The notes: generated from the letters alone by a model not told the origin. A DNA stretch of 64,000 nt from Acidimicrobiaceae bacterium (GCA_016722025.1 JADKGZ010000020.1:1-64000); one strand, 5' to 3'. Shown: positions 54,226 through 63,764, numbered from the stretch's first letter. Numbers and translations: made by a program.

Positions 54226-55611
54226 TCAGTGCCCGAGCAGGCGGTTCATGATGGCCTCGCGCCACTTCGACGCGGTGCCGTGCCGTTCCTCGTGGCGATC
54301 GGCGCCGATGGGGAGGTACGCCATCGTGTTGATGCCGAGGAAGCGCAACGGCTCGGGCTCCCACTTGCGCGAGCGATGGCCCACCCACGGCAGCGTGGCG
54401 AGCTCGCTGGGAGTGTTGGTGATGAGATCCGCCAAGGTGCGACCCGAGAGGTTGGTGGTGCCCACACCGTCGCCCACGTAACCGCCCGCCGACGCAAGAC
54501 CGCTGTTGCGATCGAAGCCGGCGTGGCACCACCAGTCGCGAGCGGCGCCCACCGGGCCGCCCCAGCGATGAGTGATGGCCGCCTCGCCGATGGCCGGGAA
54601 GAGCTCGCGCAACGTGTCGTGGATGAGAGCGTGCACGCGTGAGTCGCGGTCGTAGGACGGCCTGATGGCGCTGCCCCAGTGATACCAGGCGCCGCGCCCG
54701 CCGAACGCGAACCGGTTGTCGGCCGTGCGCTGCCCGTAGACGATCATGTGGCGGCCGTCGTTGAAGGTCGCGCGTTGGCCCAGCCCGGTCGCCTGCCAGA
54801 ACTCGTCGGGCAGCGGCTCGGTGGCGATCATCAGCGAGTAGATCGGCGCGACCTCGCGGCCCAGCCCGGCAAGCGACGGAGTGAACGCCTCGGTGGCCCG
54901 CACCACCACGTCGGCCTTCACCGTGCCGAGGTGAGTGCGCACAGTGCGCGGTGAGATCTCGACCACGGGCGTGTGCTCGTAGATGGTGGCACCCATCCGT
55001 TCGATCGTTCGGGCCAGGCCGCGCGCCAGCCGTGCCGGATGGATGGCGGCGCAGTGGGGCGTGAACGCGCCACCGACCACGTTGCTGGCCGCACAACGCT
55101 GCAACGCTTCCTCCTTGGACAGCGTGCGGTAGTCGTCGTCGGTGAAGCCGTACGACTGCAGGTGCTGCACATGCGCGCGCTCTCGCTGCATCTGGATGTC
55201 GCTGCGCGCCAGGCTGAGGTAGCCACCGTGCGCGAAGTGGCAGTCGATGCCTTCCGCCTGCACCACCCGGCCGACTTCGGCAACCGTCTCGTGCATCACC
55301 GTTTGCAGGCGCACCGCCTGGCTGCGCGAGCTCTGCGCGGCGACCGCGTCGAGCCCCATCGGCAACAGCGCCGAGCACCAGCCGCCGTTGCGGCCGCTGG
55401 CGCCGAAGCCGACCACCTGTGCTTCCAGCAGGGCCACTCGCAGCGACGGGTCGCGCTGCAGCAGGTAGTAGGCGGTCCACATGCCCGTGTAGCCGGCGCC
55501 GACGATGGCCACGTCGACCTGCAGGTCGCTGCCCAGCGCCGGCCGGCCCGGCCCCCACTCCTCGGCGCTCATGGTGGCGTGCCAGAGGGAGAGGTTGGAG
55601 AGCTCGTGCAT
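54226..55611 (-). CDS. FAD-dependent amine/amino acid oxidase (DAO family)
   Basis: A 461-residue flavoprotein. The dinucleotide loop VDVAIVGAGYTGMWTAYYLL (about 31-50), the SGRNGGWCSALLPMG segment, and the C-terminal FAD contact YVGDGVGTTNLSGRTLADLI are typical of the PuuB/gamma-glutamylputrescine oxidase-like branch. The C-terminal extension WEPEPLRFLGINTMAYLP is common in actinobacterial members. TAGGCT (55618-55623) lies 6 nt before ATG 55611. Substrate unknown. Confidence 0.88.
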   Translation of the reverse strand: MHELSNLSLWHATMSAEEWGPGRPALGSDLQVDVAIVGAGYTGMWTAYYLLQRDPSLRVALLEAQVVGFGASGRNGGWCSALLPMGLDAVAAQSSRSQAVRLQTVMHETVAEVGRVVQAEGIDCHFAHGGYLSLARSDIQMQRERAHVQHLQSYGFTDDDYRTLSKEEALQRCAASNVVGGAFTPHCAAIHPARLARGLARTIERMGATIYEHTPVVEISPRTVRTHLGTVKADVVVRATEAFTPSLAGLGREVAPIYSLMIATEPLPDEFWQATGLGQRATFNDGRHMIVYGQRTADNRFAFGGRGAWYHWGSAIRPSYDRDSRVHALIHDTLRELFPAIGEAAITHRWGGPVGAARDWWCHAGFDRNSGLASAGGYVGDGVGTTNLSGRTLADLITNTPSELATLPWVGHRSRKWEPEPLRFLGINTMAYLPIGADRHEERHGTASKWREAIMNRLLGH

Positions 55612-55671
55612 GCCGTCAGCCTACGACTCGTGCACATCGCGGGCGAAGAACGCCACCTATGGTGGCGGTCG

Positions 55672-56487
55672 ATGAGCTTGCAGCCGCCCGGGTGGTTCCC
55701 CGACCCCTGGCAGCCCGCCGGGCTGCGCTACTGGGACGGCACGCAGTGGACGCCCAACGCAGCGATGCCACCGAAGCAGCCGCATCCCACGCTGCCCTTC
55801 CAGGTGGCAGTGGGCGCCCTGCTCTCGATGGCGTTACCGCTGGTGGCCAGCCGGTTCGTGCTGCGCGGCCTGGTGGGCCAGCGCTGGCCGATCGCGGTGT
55901 ACGTGGTGCTGGTCGCCGTCATCGCCTACGGTCCACCGCTGGTCTTCTGGCGAGTCGCCAGCGCGCGATGGGGCACCGGCAACGCGAGTAACGACATCGG
56001 CCTCACCGTCCGCTGGGTCGATGCCGGCTGGGGCCCCGTCACCTGGCTGTCGTGCTTCCTCGCTCAGGCAGTGGTGGGCGTGATCGTGGTGGCCACCAAG
56101 ATCCCGTTCCAGAACAACACCGACCAGATCCGAGCTGCTCGCGACAACCCCGGCTACGTCATCCCCATGCTCGTCCTCGCCGTGCTGGCGGCGCCGATCG
56201 TGGAGGAGATCGTGTTTCGCGGGATGGTGCTGCGCGGCTTCCTCTCCCGGATGGCGCCGGTCGCCGCGGTGGGCGCGCAGGGCGTGCTGTTCGGCCTGGC
56301 ACACGTCGACCCCGAACGAGGCATGCGCAACATCGGGCTGGTGCTGATGCTGAGCGCGGTCGGCTGCGTGCTCGGCGGCGCCTGCTACCTGTTTCGCCGC
56401 CTGGCGCCCAGCATGATCGCGCACGCCATCTTGAACGGCGTGGCGATGGCGGTGGTGCTGTCAGGCTGGACGCCCGGCAGCAAGTAG
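55672..56487 (+). CDS. CPBP-family membrane protease with N-terminal DUF2510
   Basis: A 271-residue membrane protein. Residues 3-27 (PPGWFPDPWQPAGLRYWDGT) form a DUF2510 motif. Seven or so helices follow, with CPBP (Rce1-like) motifs: EEIVFRG (motif 1, two Glu and an Arg), FGLAH (motif 2 His) and HAILN (motif 3 His/Asn). These proteins process prenylated substrates or bacteriocins; the target is unknown. TATGGT lies 8 nt before ATG 55672. Its 3' end overlaps the convergent panC by 27 bp. Confidence 0.88.
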   Translation: MSLQPPGWFPDPWQPAGLRYWDGTQWTPNAAMPPKQPHPTLPFQVAVGALLSMALPLVASRFVLRGLVGQRWPIAVYVVLVAVIAYGPPLVFWRVASARWGTGNASNDIGLTVRWVDAGWGPVTWLSCFLAQAVVGVIVVATKIPFQNNTDQIRAARDNPGYVIPMLVLAVLAAPIVEEIVFRGMVLRGFLSRMAPVAAVGAQGVLFGLAHVDPERGMRNIGLVLMLSAVGCVLGGACYLFRRLAPSMIAHAILNGVAMAVVLSGWTPGSK

Positions 56488-57333
56488 TCGGTTGTCGATC
56501 AGACGCACCTGGCCGAACCACACCGCTGTCACGGCCACGGCGCGATCGTGGATGGTGGTGAGCGGCTGCAGCGTGTCGGCGTCGACGATCTCCAGATGCT
56601 CGAACCGCGCCAGTGGTTCGGCCTGCACCACGGCGCGGCCCACGGCGGCCAGCTCGGCAGTGCCGGCAACCCCGCGGCTCAGCGCGTCGGCCACTGCCTG
56701 CAACGACCGCGGCACGCAGGTTGCAGCGGCGCGCTCGGCGGGTGACAGCCGCCGGTTGCGGCTCGACATGGCCAGCCCGTCCGGCTCGCGCACGGTGGCC
56801 ATGCCGATGATCTCGATGCCCATGTCGAGATCGCCGGCCATGCGGCGGATGACGGCCAGCTGCTGGAAGTCCTTCTGGCCGAACACGGCCACGTGCGGGC
56901 GAGCGGCGCCGAACAGCTTGGCGACCACCGTGGCCACGCCGCGGAAGTGGTGCGGGCGATGGGCACCCTCCAACAGCTCGCCGAGCGGGCCGGGCTCGAC
57001 GTGCGTGGCAAAGCCGGGTGGGTACATGGCCGCCGCTCGTGGGGCGTACACGGCATCGACCCCGTGCTCGCGGCACAGCGCAAGGTCGTCGTCGAGCGGT
57101 CGCGGGTAGGCGTCGAAGTCGTCGCTGCGGTTGAACTGCAACGGGTTGACGAAGATGCTGACCACCACCACATCGGCATGCCGGCGCGCTTCGGCCACGA
57201 GTGCGAGGTGGCCGTCGTGCAGGGCACCCATCGTCGGTACCAGCGCGACGGTGCGGCCGGCTACACGCTGAGCGTCGCTCCATGCCATGAGCGCCGCGGG
57301 CTGGTCGAACACCGTCGTCGATGAGGCCGGCAT
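56461..57333 (-). CDS. panC: Pantothenate synthetase
   Basis: PanC ligates pantoate and beta-alanine with ATP in coenzyme A biosynthesis. The 290-residue product has PTMGALHDGHLALV (HxGH ATP motif), VSIFVNPLQFNRSDDFDAYP, PPHVAVFGQKDFQQ-like residues (HVAVFGQKDFQQLAVIRRM) and MSSRNRRLSP (KMSKS-like). ATG 57333 lies 10 bp after panB and starts just before the conserved strand. The gene is second in the panB-panC operon. Confidence 0.95.
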   Translation of the reverse strand: MPASSTTVFDQPAALMAWSDAQRVAGRTVALVPTMGALHDGHLALVAEARRHADVVVVSIFVNPLQFNRSDDFDAYPRPLDDDLALCREHGVDAVYAPRAAAMYPPGFATHVEPGPLGELLEGAHRPHHFRGVATVVAKLFGAARPHVAVFGQKDFQQLAVIRRMAGDLDMGIEIIGMATVREPDGLAMSSRNRRLSPAERAAATCVPRSLQAVADALSRGVAGTAELAAVGRAVVQAEPLARFEHLEIVDADTLQPLTTIHDRAVAVTAVWFGQVRLIDNRLLAAGRPA

Positions 57334-57343
57334 GGAGGTGCTG

Positions 57344-58170
57344 TCAGTGGAAGCTGTGCTCGTCGTCGGGCCAGCTGCCATCGCGAACTTCGCTGATGAA
57401 GGCCTCGGTGGCGCGGATCGCTTCATTGCGCAGATCGGCGTAGCGCTTGGTGAACTTCAACGTCAGCTCGCTCAGCCCGAGCACGTCGTGCAGCACGAGC
57501 ACCTGGCCGTCGCAGTCGGGGCCGGCGCCGATGCCGATGGTGGGAATCGACAACTTCTGGGTGATCTCCTGGGCGAGATCGCGCGGCACACCTTCCACCA
57601 CGACCGCACATGCGCCGGCCTGCTCGACGGCGTGAGCGTCTTCCAGCAGTCGTTCGCGACCGCCGGCCTCGAACCCGCTGGTCTTGCCCTGCACCTTGTG
57701 CCCGCCCATGCGGTGGTAGCTCTGCGGCGTGAGCCCGATGTGCCCCATCACCGGGATGTCGACGCGGGTGATGGCCTCGATGGTGTCGGCCATCACCATG
57801 CCGCCCTCCAGCTTCACGCACTCGGCGCCTTCCTTCATCAGGCGGATGCTGCTCTCCACGGCCTGCTGCGGGCTGACCTGGTAGCTGCCGAAGGGCAGAT
57901 CGCCCACGATCAGTGCCTTCGGTTGCGACCTGGCGACGAGGCGCACGTGGTACGCCATCTCGTCGAGCTCGACCGGAATGGTGTTGGCGGTGCCTTGCAC
58001 CACCATGCCCACACTGTCGCCGACGAGGATGATGTCGACGCCGGCCAGATCGACGAGCCGCGCGAACGTGGCGTCGTAGGCGGTGATCATGGTGATGCGC
58101 TCCTCGAGCGCCTTCATGCGGCGAGGTCGGGAACGGAGACCTTCTTACGATCCTGCGCCGAACTGGTCAT
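57344..58170 (-). CDS. panB: Ketopantoate hydroxymethyltransferase, one frameshift
   Basis: PanB makes ketopantoate from 2-oxoisovalerate and methylene-tetrahydrofolate. The body, from MKALEERITMITAYD (58117), contains GVDIILVGDSVGMV, KLEGG, PVMGHIGLTPQS, VVEGVP and TIGIGAGPDCDGQVLV. The normal N-terminal peptide is present upstream in another frame (ATG 58170, MTSSAQDRKKVSVPDLAA), and a missing base near 58118 separates them. With it restored the protein is 275 residues, the usual length, and GAGGGAGG lies upstream of ATG 58170. An essential gene broken this way is good evidence for sequence error. Confidence 0.92.
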
Positions 58171-58274
58171 GAAGCTGTGGGCCTCCCTCGACCGGGGTGC
58201 CACTCACCCCGACGCAGCATGCAACCTAGCCATTGGTCGCCGCCTTCCGCGCGCGGCAGCACATGTTGCGAGCG

Positions 58275-59325
58275 TCACATCGCGTGGCCGAAGGCGGTGG
58301 GGCACAGATCGCGGTAGGCAGGTGCGCCGTCGTTGCCGACGGCGTGCACGATGGCATTCGTGCACGCAGCGGCGAAGCAGTCGGCGCCGGCCTCGAGGAG
58401 GGCGTTCAACCAGCGCAGACGCACCCGCACCGGCGGTTCGTCGACGGCGGCGACGTCGACCAACGACCCCAGGTCGTCACGACCGGTGGCGACGGCGAAG
58501 ATCGTGTCGCCGTCGAGCATGGAGTGCACGGGGCGAATGGCGCGCGCCAAGCCGTCGTGTGCGACCGACGCGAGCTTGTTGCACTCCGCCTTCGACAGTG
58601 CAGCCGTCGTGGCCACCACACCGATGGTGGTGTTCAGCGGTGGCGTCGCCGCGCTGAGGTGCGCGCGCAACGCCCGGCGGTCGCTGGCCGAAGGCGATCG
58701 CAGCGCCATGGCGCCGGGCATCCATGGCAACCCCGTCGCCGGGTCGATGACGGTGCCCGCCGAGTTGACGACTGCCAACGCCGACACGACGACACCGTTG
58801 GGCAGCACGGCGCTGGCCGTGCCGACCCCGCCCTGCATGCCGCGTGCGCGAGCGCCCGTGCCGGCACCGATTGCCCCATTTGGGGATGGCCTGGCACGAG
58901 CGGCAGCGGCGGCACGATGGCCGAACGATTCGTCGGGGCGGTTGCCGAAGGCGCCACCGCGGCCGAGGTCGAAGATGACCGCTGCGGGAACGATGGGCAC
59001 CACCTCGGCCGTGCCGGCGCCGACTCTGAACCCGATGGAACGCTGCTCGAGGAACCCCATCACACCATGGGCGGCGGCCAGGCCATAGGCGCTGCCACCG
59101 GTGAGGCAGATCGCGTGCGAACGTCTGCATCGTGGCAGTTGGGTGCAACAGGTCGGTCTCACGAGTGCCAGGGCCACCGCCGCGAACGTCGACGCTGCCC
59201 ACCGTGCCCTCGGGCAGCAGCACCACCGTCGTGCCGGTGCGCCAACCGCGGCCCACGCGCTGAGCGTGCCCGACGCGAACGCCGGGCACGTCGGTGGGGC
59301 AACCCCGCAGCACGCCGTCGGACAT
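58275..59325 (-). CDS. P1-family (DmpA-like) peptidase, one frameshift
   Basis: A self-processing Ntn-type aminopeptidase of about 349 residues. ATG 59325 gives MSDGVLRGCPTDVPGVRVGH, then TGTTVVLLPEGTVGSVDVRG and GPGTRETDLLHP. The frame changes near 59120 and continues ICLTGGSAYGLAAAHGVMGF, VVPIVPAAVIFDLGRGGAFG, then NGAIGAGTGA and MQGGVGTAS, the region of the nucleophile and autocleavage. The end has TNAIVHAVGNDGAP. It is likely a D- or beta-aminopeptidase; the substrate is not known. Confidence 0.87.
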
Positions 59326-59337
59326 CGCGTCGCTCGC

Positions 59338-60108
59338 TCAGCAGTGCATGGTGGACGGCATGGCCGTCTCGTCGCCGCCACCGGTTGGGCCGCTGATGGT
59401 GCGCCACACGCCGACCCCGACGATGTACACCGGGCACGCGATCAGCAGCGCCTCACCGATGGGATTGCGAGCCGGGAGGTCGGCCGTCATGAGCAGCACG
59501 GTGGCCAGCCAGACGACGGTGACCGTGATGGTGAGTGGCCGGAACTTGCGCACCTGCATCGGGTGCAGGAACTTCCAGTTGGTGAGCTGGGTGAGTGCCA
59601 GCAGGATGCACGCGATTGCCGTCGGCCACGGCTTCATGTTCAGCAGGAACAGCGTGGGCACGATCATGTTCCACTCGCAGGGGAAGCCGTTGAAGAAGTG
59701 GTCGCTGGTCATCTGGTCGGTACGAGACATCCACAACGCCGACATCAGCATGACGAACGAGGCGATGATGGCCCCCCACGGGTTGTGCGGCAGCATGAAG
59801 AAGCGAAGCATGAACATCACCGGGATGACGATGCACGTGACGAAGTCGATGATGAGGTCGAGCGTGTAACCATCGATTCGCGGTACGTGTCTTCACCTCG
59901 TACTTGCGGGCGGCGAGGCCATCGAGGCCATCGACCACCATCGCGATCGCGAGCCACAAGATGGCGATCTTGTAGTCGCCGTCGGCGACGGCCATCAGGC
60001 CGAACATGCCACACACGCGCTCCGAGGGCGGTGAAGCAGTGGACGAACCAACCCTTCGCGACCGGATGCCGACAGGGCGGCGGTTTCAGTGGATGTCTTG
60101 GTGCTCAT
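59338..60108 (-). CDS. Phosphatidylcholine-synthase-like CDP-alcohol phosphatidyltransferase, multiple frameshifts
   Basis: A membrane enzyme of about 256 residues. The CDP-alcohol motif is split over frames: VDGLDGLAARKYEVKT (59453-60016 frame) then PRIDGYTLDLIIDFVT, matching the D..DG..AR...DG..LD...D form of bacterial Pcs. The C-terminal helices continue MFMLRFFMLPHNPWGAIIAS and HFFNGFPCEWNMIVPTLFLL. The true N-terminus is probably ATG 60108 (MSTKTSTETAALSASGREG), followed by WFVHCFTALGA in another frame. At least three indels (near 59885, 60010 and 60050). It would condense choline, or a similar alcohol, with CDP-diacylglycerol. Confidence 0.8.
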
Positions 60109-60153
60109 GGCAGTGGCGAGCAGCCTACCGCTTGTGGCCGATAGCTTCGCCGC

Positions 60154-60795
60154 ATGCGACATCAGCTCCGTGCCGCCGGGTACCGCGTCGGCGGTCAGTG
60201 GGTTCGTCGCGGATGGGCGCTGGCCTGCCGGGTCGGTTCCATCGGGCCTGGCGACCGCGCCGGGAAGCAGTTCGGCAAGTTCGGTGCGGGCAGCATCATC
60301 TGCTTCCCGTACAACACCATCTTCAACGAGCGGTTCATCCACATCGGCGAGGGCACCATGATCGGCCCCCAGGTCACTCTCTCCGCCGGCATGGTGCCGG
60401 GGCAGCAGTGCCTGTCCGACCCCGTGGTGAGCATCGGCGACCGGTGCCTCATCGGCAAGGGCAGCGGCATCGTCGGCCACTTCTCGATCGAGATCGGCAA
60501 CGACGTGTGGACCGGCCACCATGTGTACATCACCGACCAGAACCACGGCTACGAAGACGTCACCAAGCCCATCTCGCAGCAGACGCAACCCGAACGAGTG
60601 GTCTCCATCGGCGACGGTTCCTGGCTGGGCTTCGGCGCGGTGGTGCTCCCCGGCGCTCGCATCGGCAAGCACGTCACCATCGGTGCCAACTCCGTGGTCA
60701 CCGGCGAGATACCCGACTACAGCGTGGCAGTGGGTTCACCGGCAAAGGTGATTCGCCGCTACCTCGACGGCCAGGGCTGGGTGACCGTGCCCTGA
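60154..60795 (+). CDS. Hexapeptide-repeat (left-handed beta-helix) acyltransferase
   Basis: A 213-residue transferase with the hexapeptide pattern from about residue 45: ICFPYNTIFNERFIHIGEGT, MIGPQVTLSAG, VVSIGDRCLIGKGSGIVGH, IEIGNDVWTGHHVYITDQNH, VVSIGDGSWLGFGAVVLPGA, IGKHVTIGANSVVTGEIPDY. The YITDQNHGY loop holds the catalytic His of the CysE/LacA/NodL-type fold. TAGCTT lies 6 nt before ATG 60154. The N-terminal 40 residues are basic and less typical. The acceptor may be a sugar or lipid; unknown. Confidence 0.87.
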   Translation: MRHQLRAAGYRVGGQWVRRGWALACRVGSIGPGDRAGKQFGKFGAGSIICFPYNTIFNERFIHIGEGTMIGPQVTLSAGMVPGQQCLSDPVVSIGDRCLIGKGSGIVGHFSIEIGNDVWTGHHVYITDQNHGYEDVTKPISQQTQPERVVSIGDGSWLGFGAVVLPGARIGKHVTIGANSVVTGEIPDYSVAVGSPAKVIRRYLDGQGWVTVP

Positions 60796-60814
60796 GCCCC
60801 GCCGGCGCCGGGTG

Positions 60815-61396
60815 CTACACCTGCACGTCGCCGCCCAGCTCACCCGGCGGCGAGCACTCCGGCACGTCATTGCCCTTCACTCCGGCGGTGAAGTCGAGCA
60901 CGACGTTGGTGACCGGCCCGCCACCGACGACGGTTTCCGAGTAGGGCACCAGCTCGAACCTGCGCAGGCTGGCCGTGTACCGACGGCGGTCGGCCAGGAC
61001 GATGCGGTAGTTCTCGGCGAAGAACTCCACTCGCGTGGCGCGTCGTCCTCGTTGTCGACCGGGATCGCGACCAGATCGTCGAGCATGCGCTCGAGGATGT
61101 CGGTGGGCCTGGTCGACGATGTCGGCGCGCTGCACCATCTGCTCGTCGGTGGGGTTGGCGATGTACCCGTCACTGGTGTCGGTGAGCGCTTCGCGCTCTG
61201 CCGATGCCGCACTGCAGACCTGCTCGGCCGCCACTCGCCAGCTCTTGTCCTGCAACTGGTACACGCCCTCGTCGGTGGCGAAGAAGAAGTAGTAGATCCA
61301 CATCGAGGCGACGACGGCACAGCACAGCACCAGCACGGCCTTCACCCATGCGGAAGTGCGCGGGCGCGCGGGTTCGTCGGCAAAGGGAACGTTCAT
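60815..61396 (-). CDS. Single-helix membrane protein of unknown function, compensated frameshift
   Basis: A 193-residue product with one membrane helix (about 17-39, VKAVLVLCCAVVASMWIYYF) and an outer domain. Between about 61107 and 61030 the frame is shifted and then restored: the neighbouring frame gives the sensible sequence ILERMLDDLVAIPVDNEDD, while this frame reads an Arg/His-rich stretch. The flanks (VYQLQDKSWRVAAEQVCSAA and VEFFAENYRIVLADRRRYTA) are normal. Two opposite indels in one gene point to sequencing error. ATG 61396 overlaps the DoxX stop (ATGA). I do not recognise the family. Confidence 0.75.
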   Translation of the reverse strand: MNVPFADEPARPRTSAWVKAVLVLCCAVVASMWIYYFFFATDEGVYQLQDKSWRVAAEQVCSAASAEREALTDTSDGYIANPTDEQMVQRADIVDQAHRHPRAHARRSGRDPGRQRGRRATRVEFFAENYRIVLADRRRYTASLRRFELVPYSETVVGGGPVTNVVLDFTAGVKGNDVPECSPPGELGGDVQV

Positions 61397-61896
61397 GGCG
61401 ACACCTTCGGTCGATAGCTGAGTGCAAGCTGCGCCAGCGCCCCGCCGATGCCGAGCAGGCCGCCCAGCAGTGCCCCGCTCCAGCCGGAGAAGTGAATGCC
61501 CAGCGCGTGATCGAGCGACCAGCGACCGGGGCCGGTGGTGGCCACGACCAATGCGACGACGGCGATGGACGCGCAGTACTCCCAGCCCTGGTCGGGCTTG
61601 AAGATGAAGAAGCCCACCTTCCAGTGGGCGACCACGATGGCCACCAGCATCAACCCGATGATGCCGGCTGCGGCGAGCGGCGTGAGGAGACCGGCGGCGA
61701 ACAGCAACCCGGCGCCGATCTCGGTGGTCGCGGCAAGGCGGGCCTGCCACAGCGGCCACTTCATGCCGATGGATCCGAACCAGCGGGCAGTGCCGGCCAG
61801 CCCGCCGCCGCCGAACACCTTGTTGTAGCCGTGGTAGGCGAGGAAGACACCGAACACCGCCCGGAGCACCAACAGGCCGACATCGAGTTGCTGCAT
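61393..61896 (-). CDS. DoxX-family membrane protein
   Basis: A 167-residue protein with four helices. LVLRAVFGVFLAYHGYNKVF at the N-terminus and GLLFAAGLLTPLAAAGIIGL are typical of DoxX/SURF4-like proteins, which take part in redox or thiol-stress functions or serve as quinone-linked subunits. TAGCGT (61903-61908) lies 6 nt before ATG 61896. It is coupled to the downstream unknown membrane protein by an ATGA overlap. Confidence 0.88.
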   Translation of the reverse strand: MQQLDVGLLVLRAVFGVFLAYHGYNKVFGGGGLAGTARWFGSIGMKWPLWQARLAATTEIGAGLLFAAGLLTPLAAAGIIGLMLVAIVVAHWKVGFFIFKPDQGWEYCASIAVVALVVATTGPGRWSLDHALGIHFSGWSGALLGGLLGIGGALAQLALSYRPKVSP

Positions 61897-61973
61897 CCCG
61901 CCACGCTACGGCGTGAGCCGCGCCCGACCATATTCCACGGCCGTTCGTCACACGACGCTGGTAGAACAGCAGG

Positions 61974-63764
61974 GTGGGGGACGGAACAAGCATTCCAAGC
62001 GACCGCGGTCGTCTGCGGCAGGCGTTCCAGCTGGTTCGCGCGCTCGTTCGCCACCACAAGCGCACGTTCTTCACGGCCGTCGCCGGCGCGGCGGTCTTCG
62101 CCGCGTGCACGGTGCTGTCGGCCATGGTCGTGCGGCTCATCGCCGACGAGGTCAGCGGCCCTCGGTTCAACGAAGGTTCCGTCTCCGCGCGCGAGGTGGT
62201 GGTGGTGCTCGGGGCGCTCATCGTCATCGGCTTCGTCCGCGCCGCGGGTGTGGTGGTGCGGCGCACGTGGGCTGGTCGTACCACCTGGCGGGTCACCGAG
62301 TCGCTCACCACCGAGGTCATCGACCGCCTCACCACTCAACCAGCGCCGTGGCATCGTCGCCAGAGCACCGGCGACCTGATCACCCGGGCCGGCGTGGATG
62401 CCGAAGCTGCCACTGCAGTGCTGGGCCCGCTGCCGTTCGCCTCCGGTGTGGTGGTGCTGGTCGGGCTGTCCAGCGTGTGGCTGCTGCTCACCGACCTGCC
62501 GCTGGGGCTGGCGGCAGTGGCGGTGTTCCCCGGCCTCATCGCGCTCAACGTGGGGTATCAACGTCGGGTCGATCGCTACTACAAGACCGCGCAGGACGAG
62601 CTGGGCAAGCTCAGTGCCGCCGTGCACGAAAGCTTCGATGGCGTGGCGGTGGTGAAGTCGTTCGGTGCGGAAGGCCGCGAGACCGAACGGCTCGCCACCA
62701 TTGCTCGCCGCCTGCGCGATGCCCGCCTGGGTGCTGTCACGCTGCGCAGCACGTTCGAGGCGTTGCTCGACGGCATCCCCACGGTGGTCAACATCCTGCT
62801 GTTGGTGGGTGGCGCCTACCGGGTCCGTTCCGGCGACATGACGGTGGGCGAGCTCACCAGCTTCATCTACCTGTTCACCCTGCTCGTCTTCCCGCTGCGC
62901 CTCATCGGCTTCACCCTCTCGGAGGTGCCGCACTCGTTGGCTGGCTGGAACCGCATCCGCGAGCTGCTCGACGAGCCGGTCGTCGCCGACCCGGCGCTCA
63001 CGCTGCGTCGCGGCACCGACGGCAGCGTGGTGCTGCGCGACGTGCACTTCAGCCACGACGGCGAACGCGATGTGCTGCATGGTGTCGACGCCACCATTGC
63101 GGGTGGCCGCACCGTGGCAGTGGTGGGTGCAACCGGCGCCGGCAAGACCACCCTGCTGCACCTCATCGCCGGCCTGGTGGCGGCCGACACCGGCAGCGTC
63201 ACCGTGCCGCCCGGTGGTGCCCGGCTGGTGTTCCAAGAGCCCTTCCTGCTGGCCGGCTCCGTGCGCGAGAACATCGCGTTGGGCGTCGACGTGCCGCTCG
63301 ATGCCATCGAGGCAGCGTTGGCGGTGGCAGAGGCTCAGTTCGTGCACGATCTGCCGGCGGGCCTGGAGACCGAGCTGGGTGAGCGCGGCGTGGGCCTGTC
63401 GGGCGGCCAGCGGCAACGCCTGGCGCTGGCGCGTGCACTGGTGCGCCGGCCCACCGTGCTGTTGCTCGACGACACCACCTCGGCGCTCGACCCCACCACC
63501 GAGGCCAAGGTGCTGGCCAACCTTCGCGCCGCGCTCAGCCAGACCACGGTGATCGCCGTCGCCAGCCGGCCGTCCACCATCGCGCTGGCCGACGACGTGC
63601 TGTACCTCGACAACGGCGTCGTGCTGGCCCACGGCCGGCACGACCAGCTGATGAGCTCGGTACCCGCGTACCGCCAGCTCATCGAAGCGTTCGAGCAGGA
63701 TCGCGCTCGCCGACGTGGAACCCGTGAGGTCCAGCCGAGGCCCACCCTGCAGGTGCATCCGTGA
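61974..63764 (+). CDS. ABC exporter half-transporter (fused membrane and ATPase domains)
   Basis: A 596-residue type IV ABC half-transporter. Six membrane helices (about 35-320) include the coupling region AGRTTWRVTESLTTEVIDRL. The ATPase has Walker A VGATGAGKTT (about 387-396), a Q-loop RLVFQEPFLLAGSVRENIAL, signature LSGGQRQRL, and Walker B VLLLDDTTSALDP in which the catalytic Glu is Asp. The switch region reads TVIAVASRPSTI, so its His is absent too. One degenerate site is typical of heterodimers, and a second half starts in the GTGA overlap. GTG 61974 follows TAGAAC. The cargo is unknown. Confidence 0.9.
   Translation: MGDGTSIPSDRGRLRQAFQLVRALVRHHKRTFFTAVAGAAVFAACTVLSAMVVRLIADEVSGPRFNEGSVSAREVVVVLGALIVIGFVRAAGVVVRRTWAGRTTWRVTESLTTEVIDRLTTQPAPWHRRQSTGDLITRAGVDAEAATAVLGPLPFASGVVVLVGLSSVWLLLTDLPLGLAAVAVFPGLIALNVGYQRRVDRYYKTAQDELGKLSAAVHESFDGVAVVKSFGAEGRETERLATIARRLRDARLGAVTLRSTFEALLDGIPTVVNILLLVGGAYRVRSGDMTVGELTSFIYLFTLLVFPLRLIGFTLSEVPHSLAGWNRIRELLDEPVVADPALTLRRGTDGSVVLRDVHFSHDGERDVLHGVDATIAGGRTVAVVGATGAGKTTLLHLIAGLVAADTGSVTVPPGGARLVFQEPFLLAGSVRENIALGVDVPLDAIEAALAVAEAQFVHDLPAGLETELGERGVGLSGGQRQRLALARALVRRPTVLLLDDTTSALDPTTEAKVLANLRAALSQTTVIAVASRPSTIALADDVLYLDNGVVLAHGRHDQLMSSVPAYRQLIEAFEQDRARRRGTREVQPRPTLQVHP

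Noticed and set aside
52613..55558. 981-codon minus-strand frame
   Set aside because: Runs opposite the M1 peptidase and in a shadow frame of the FAD oxidase gene; composition is non-protein-like.
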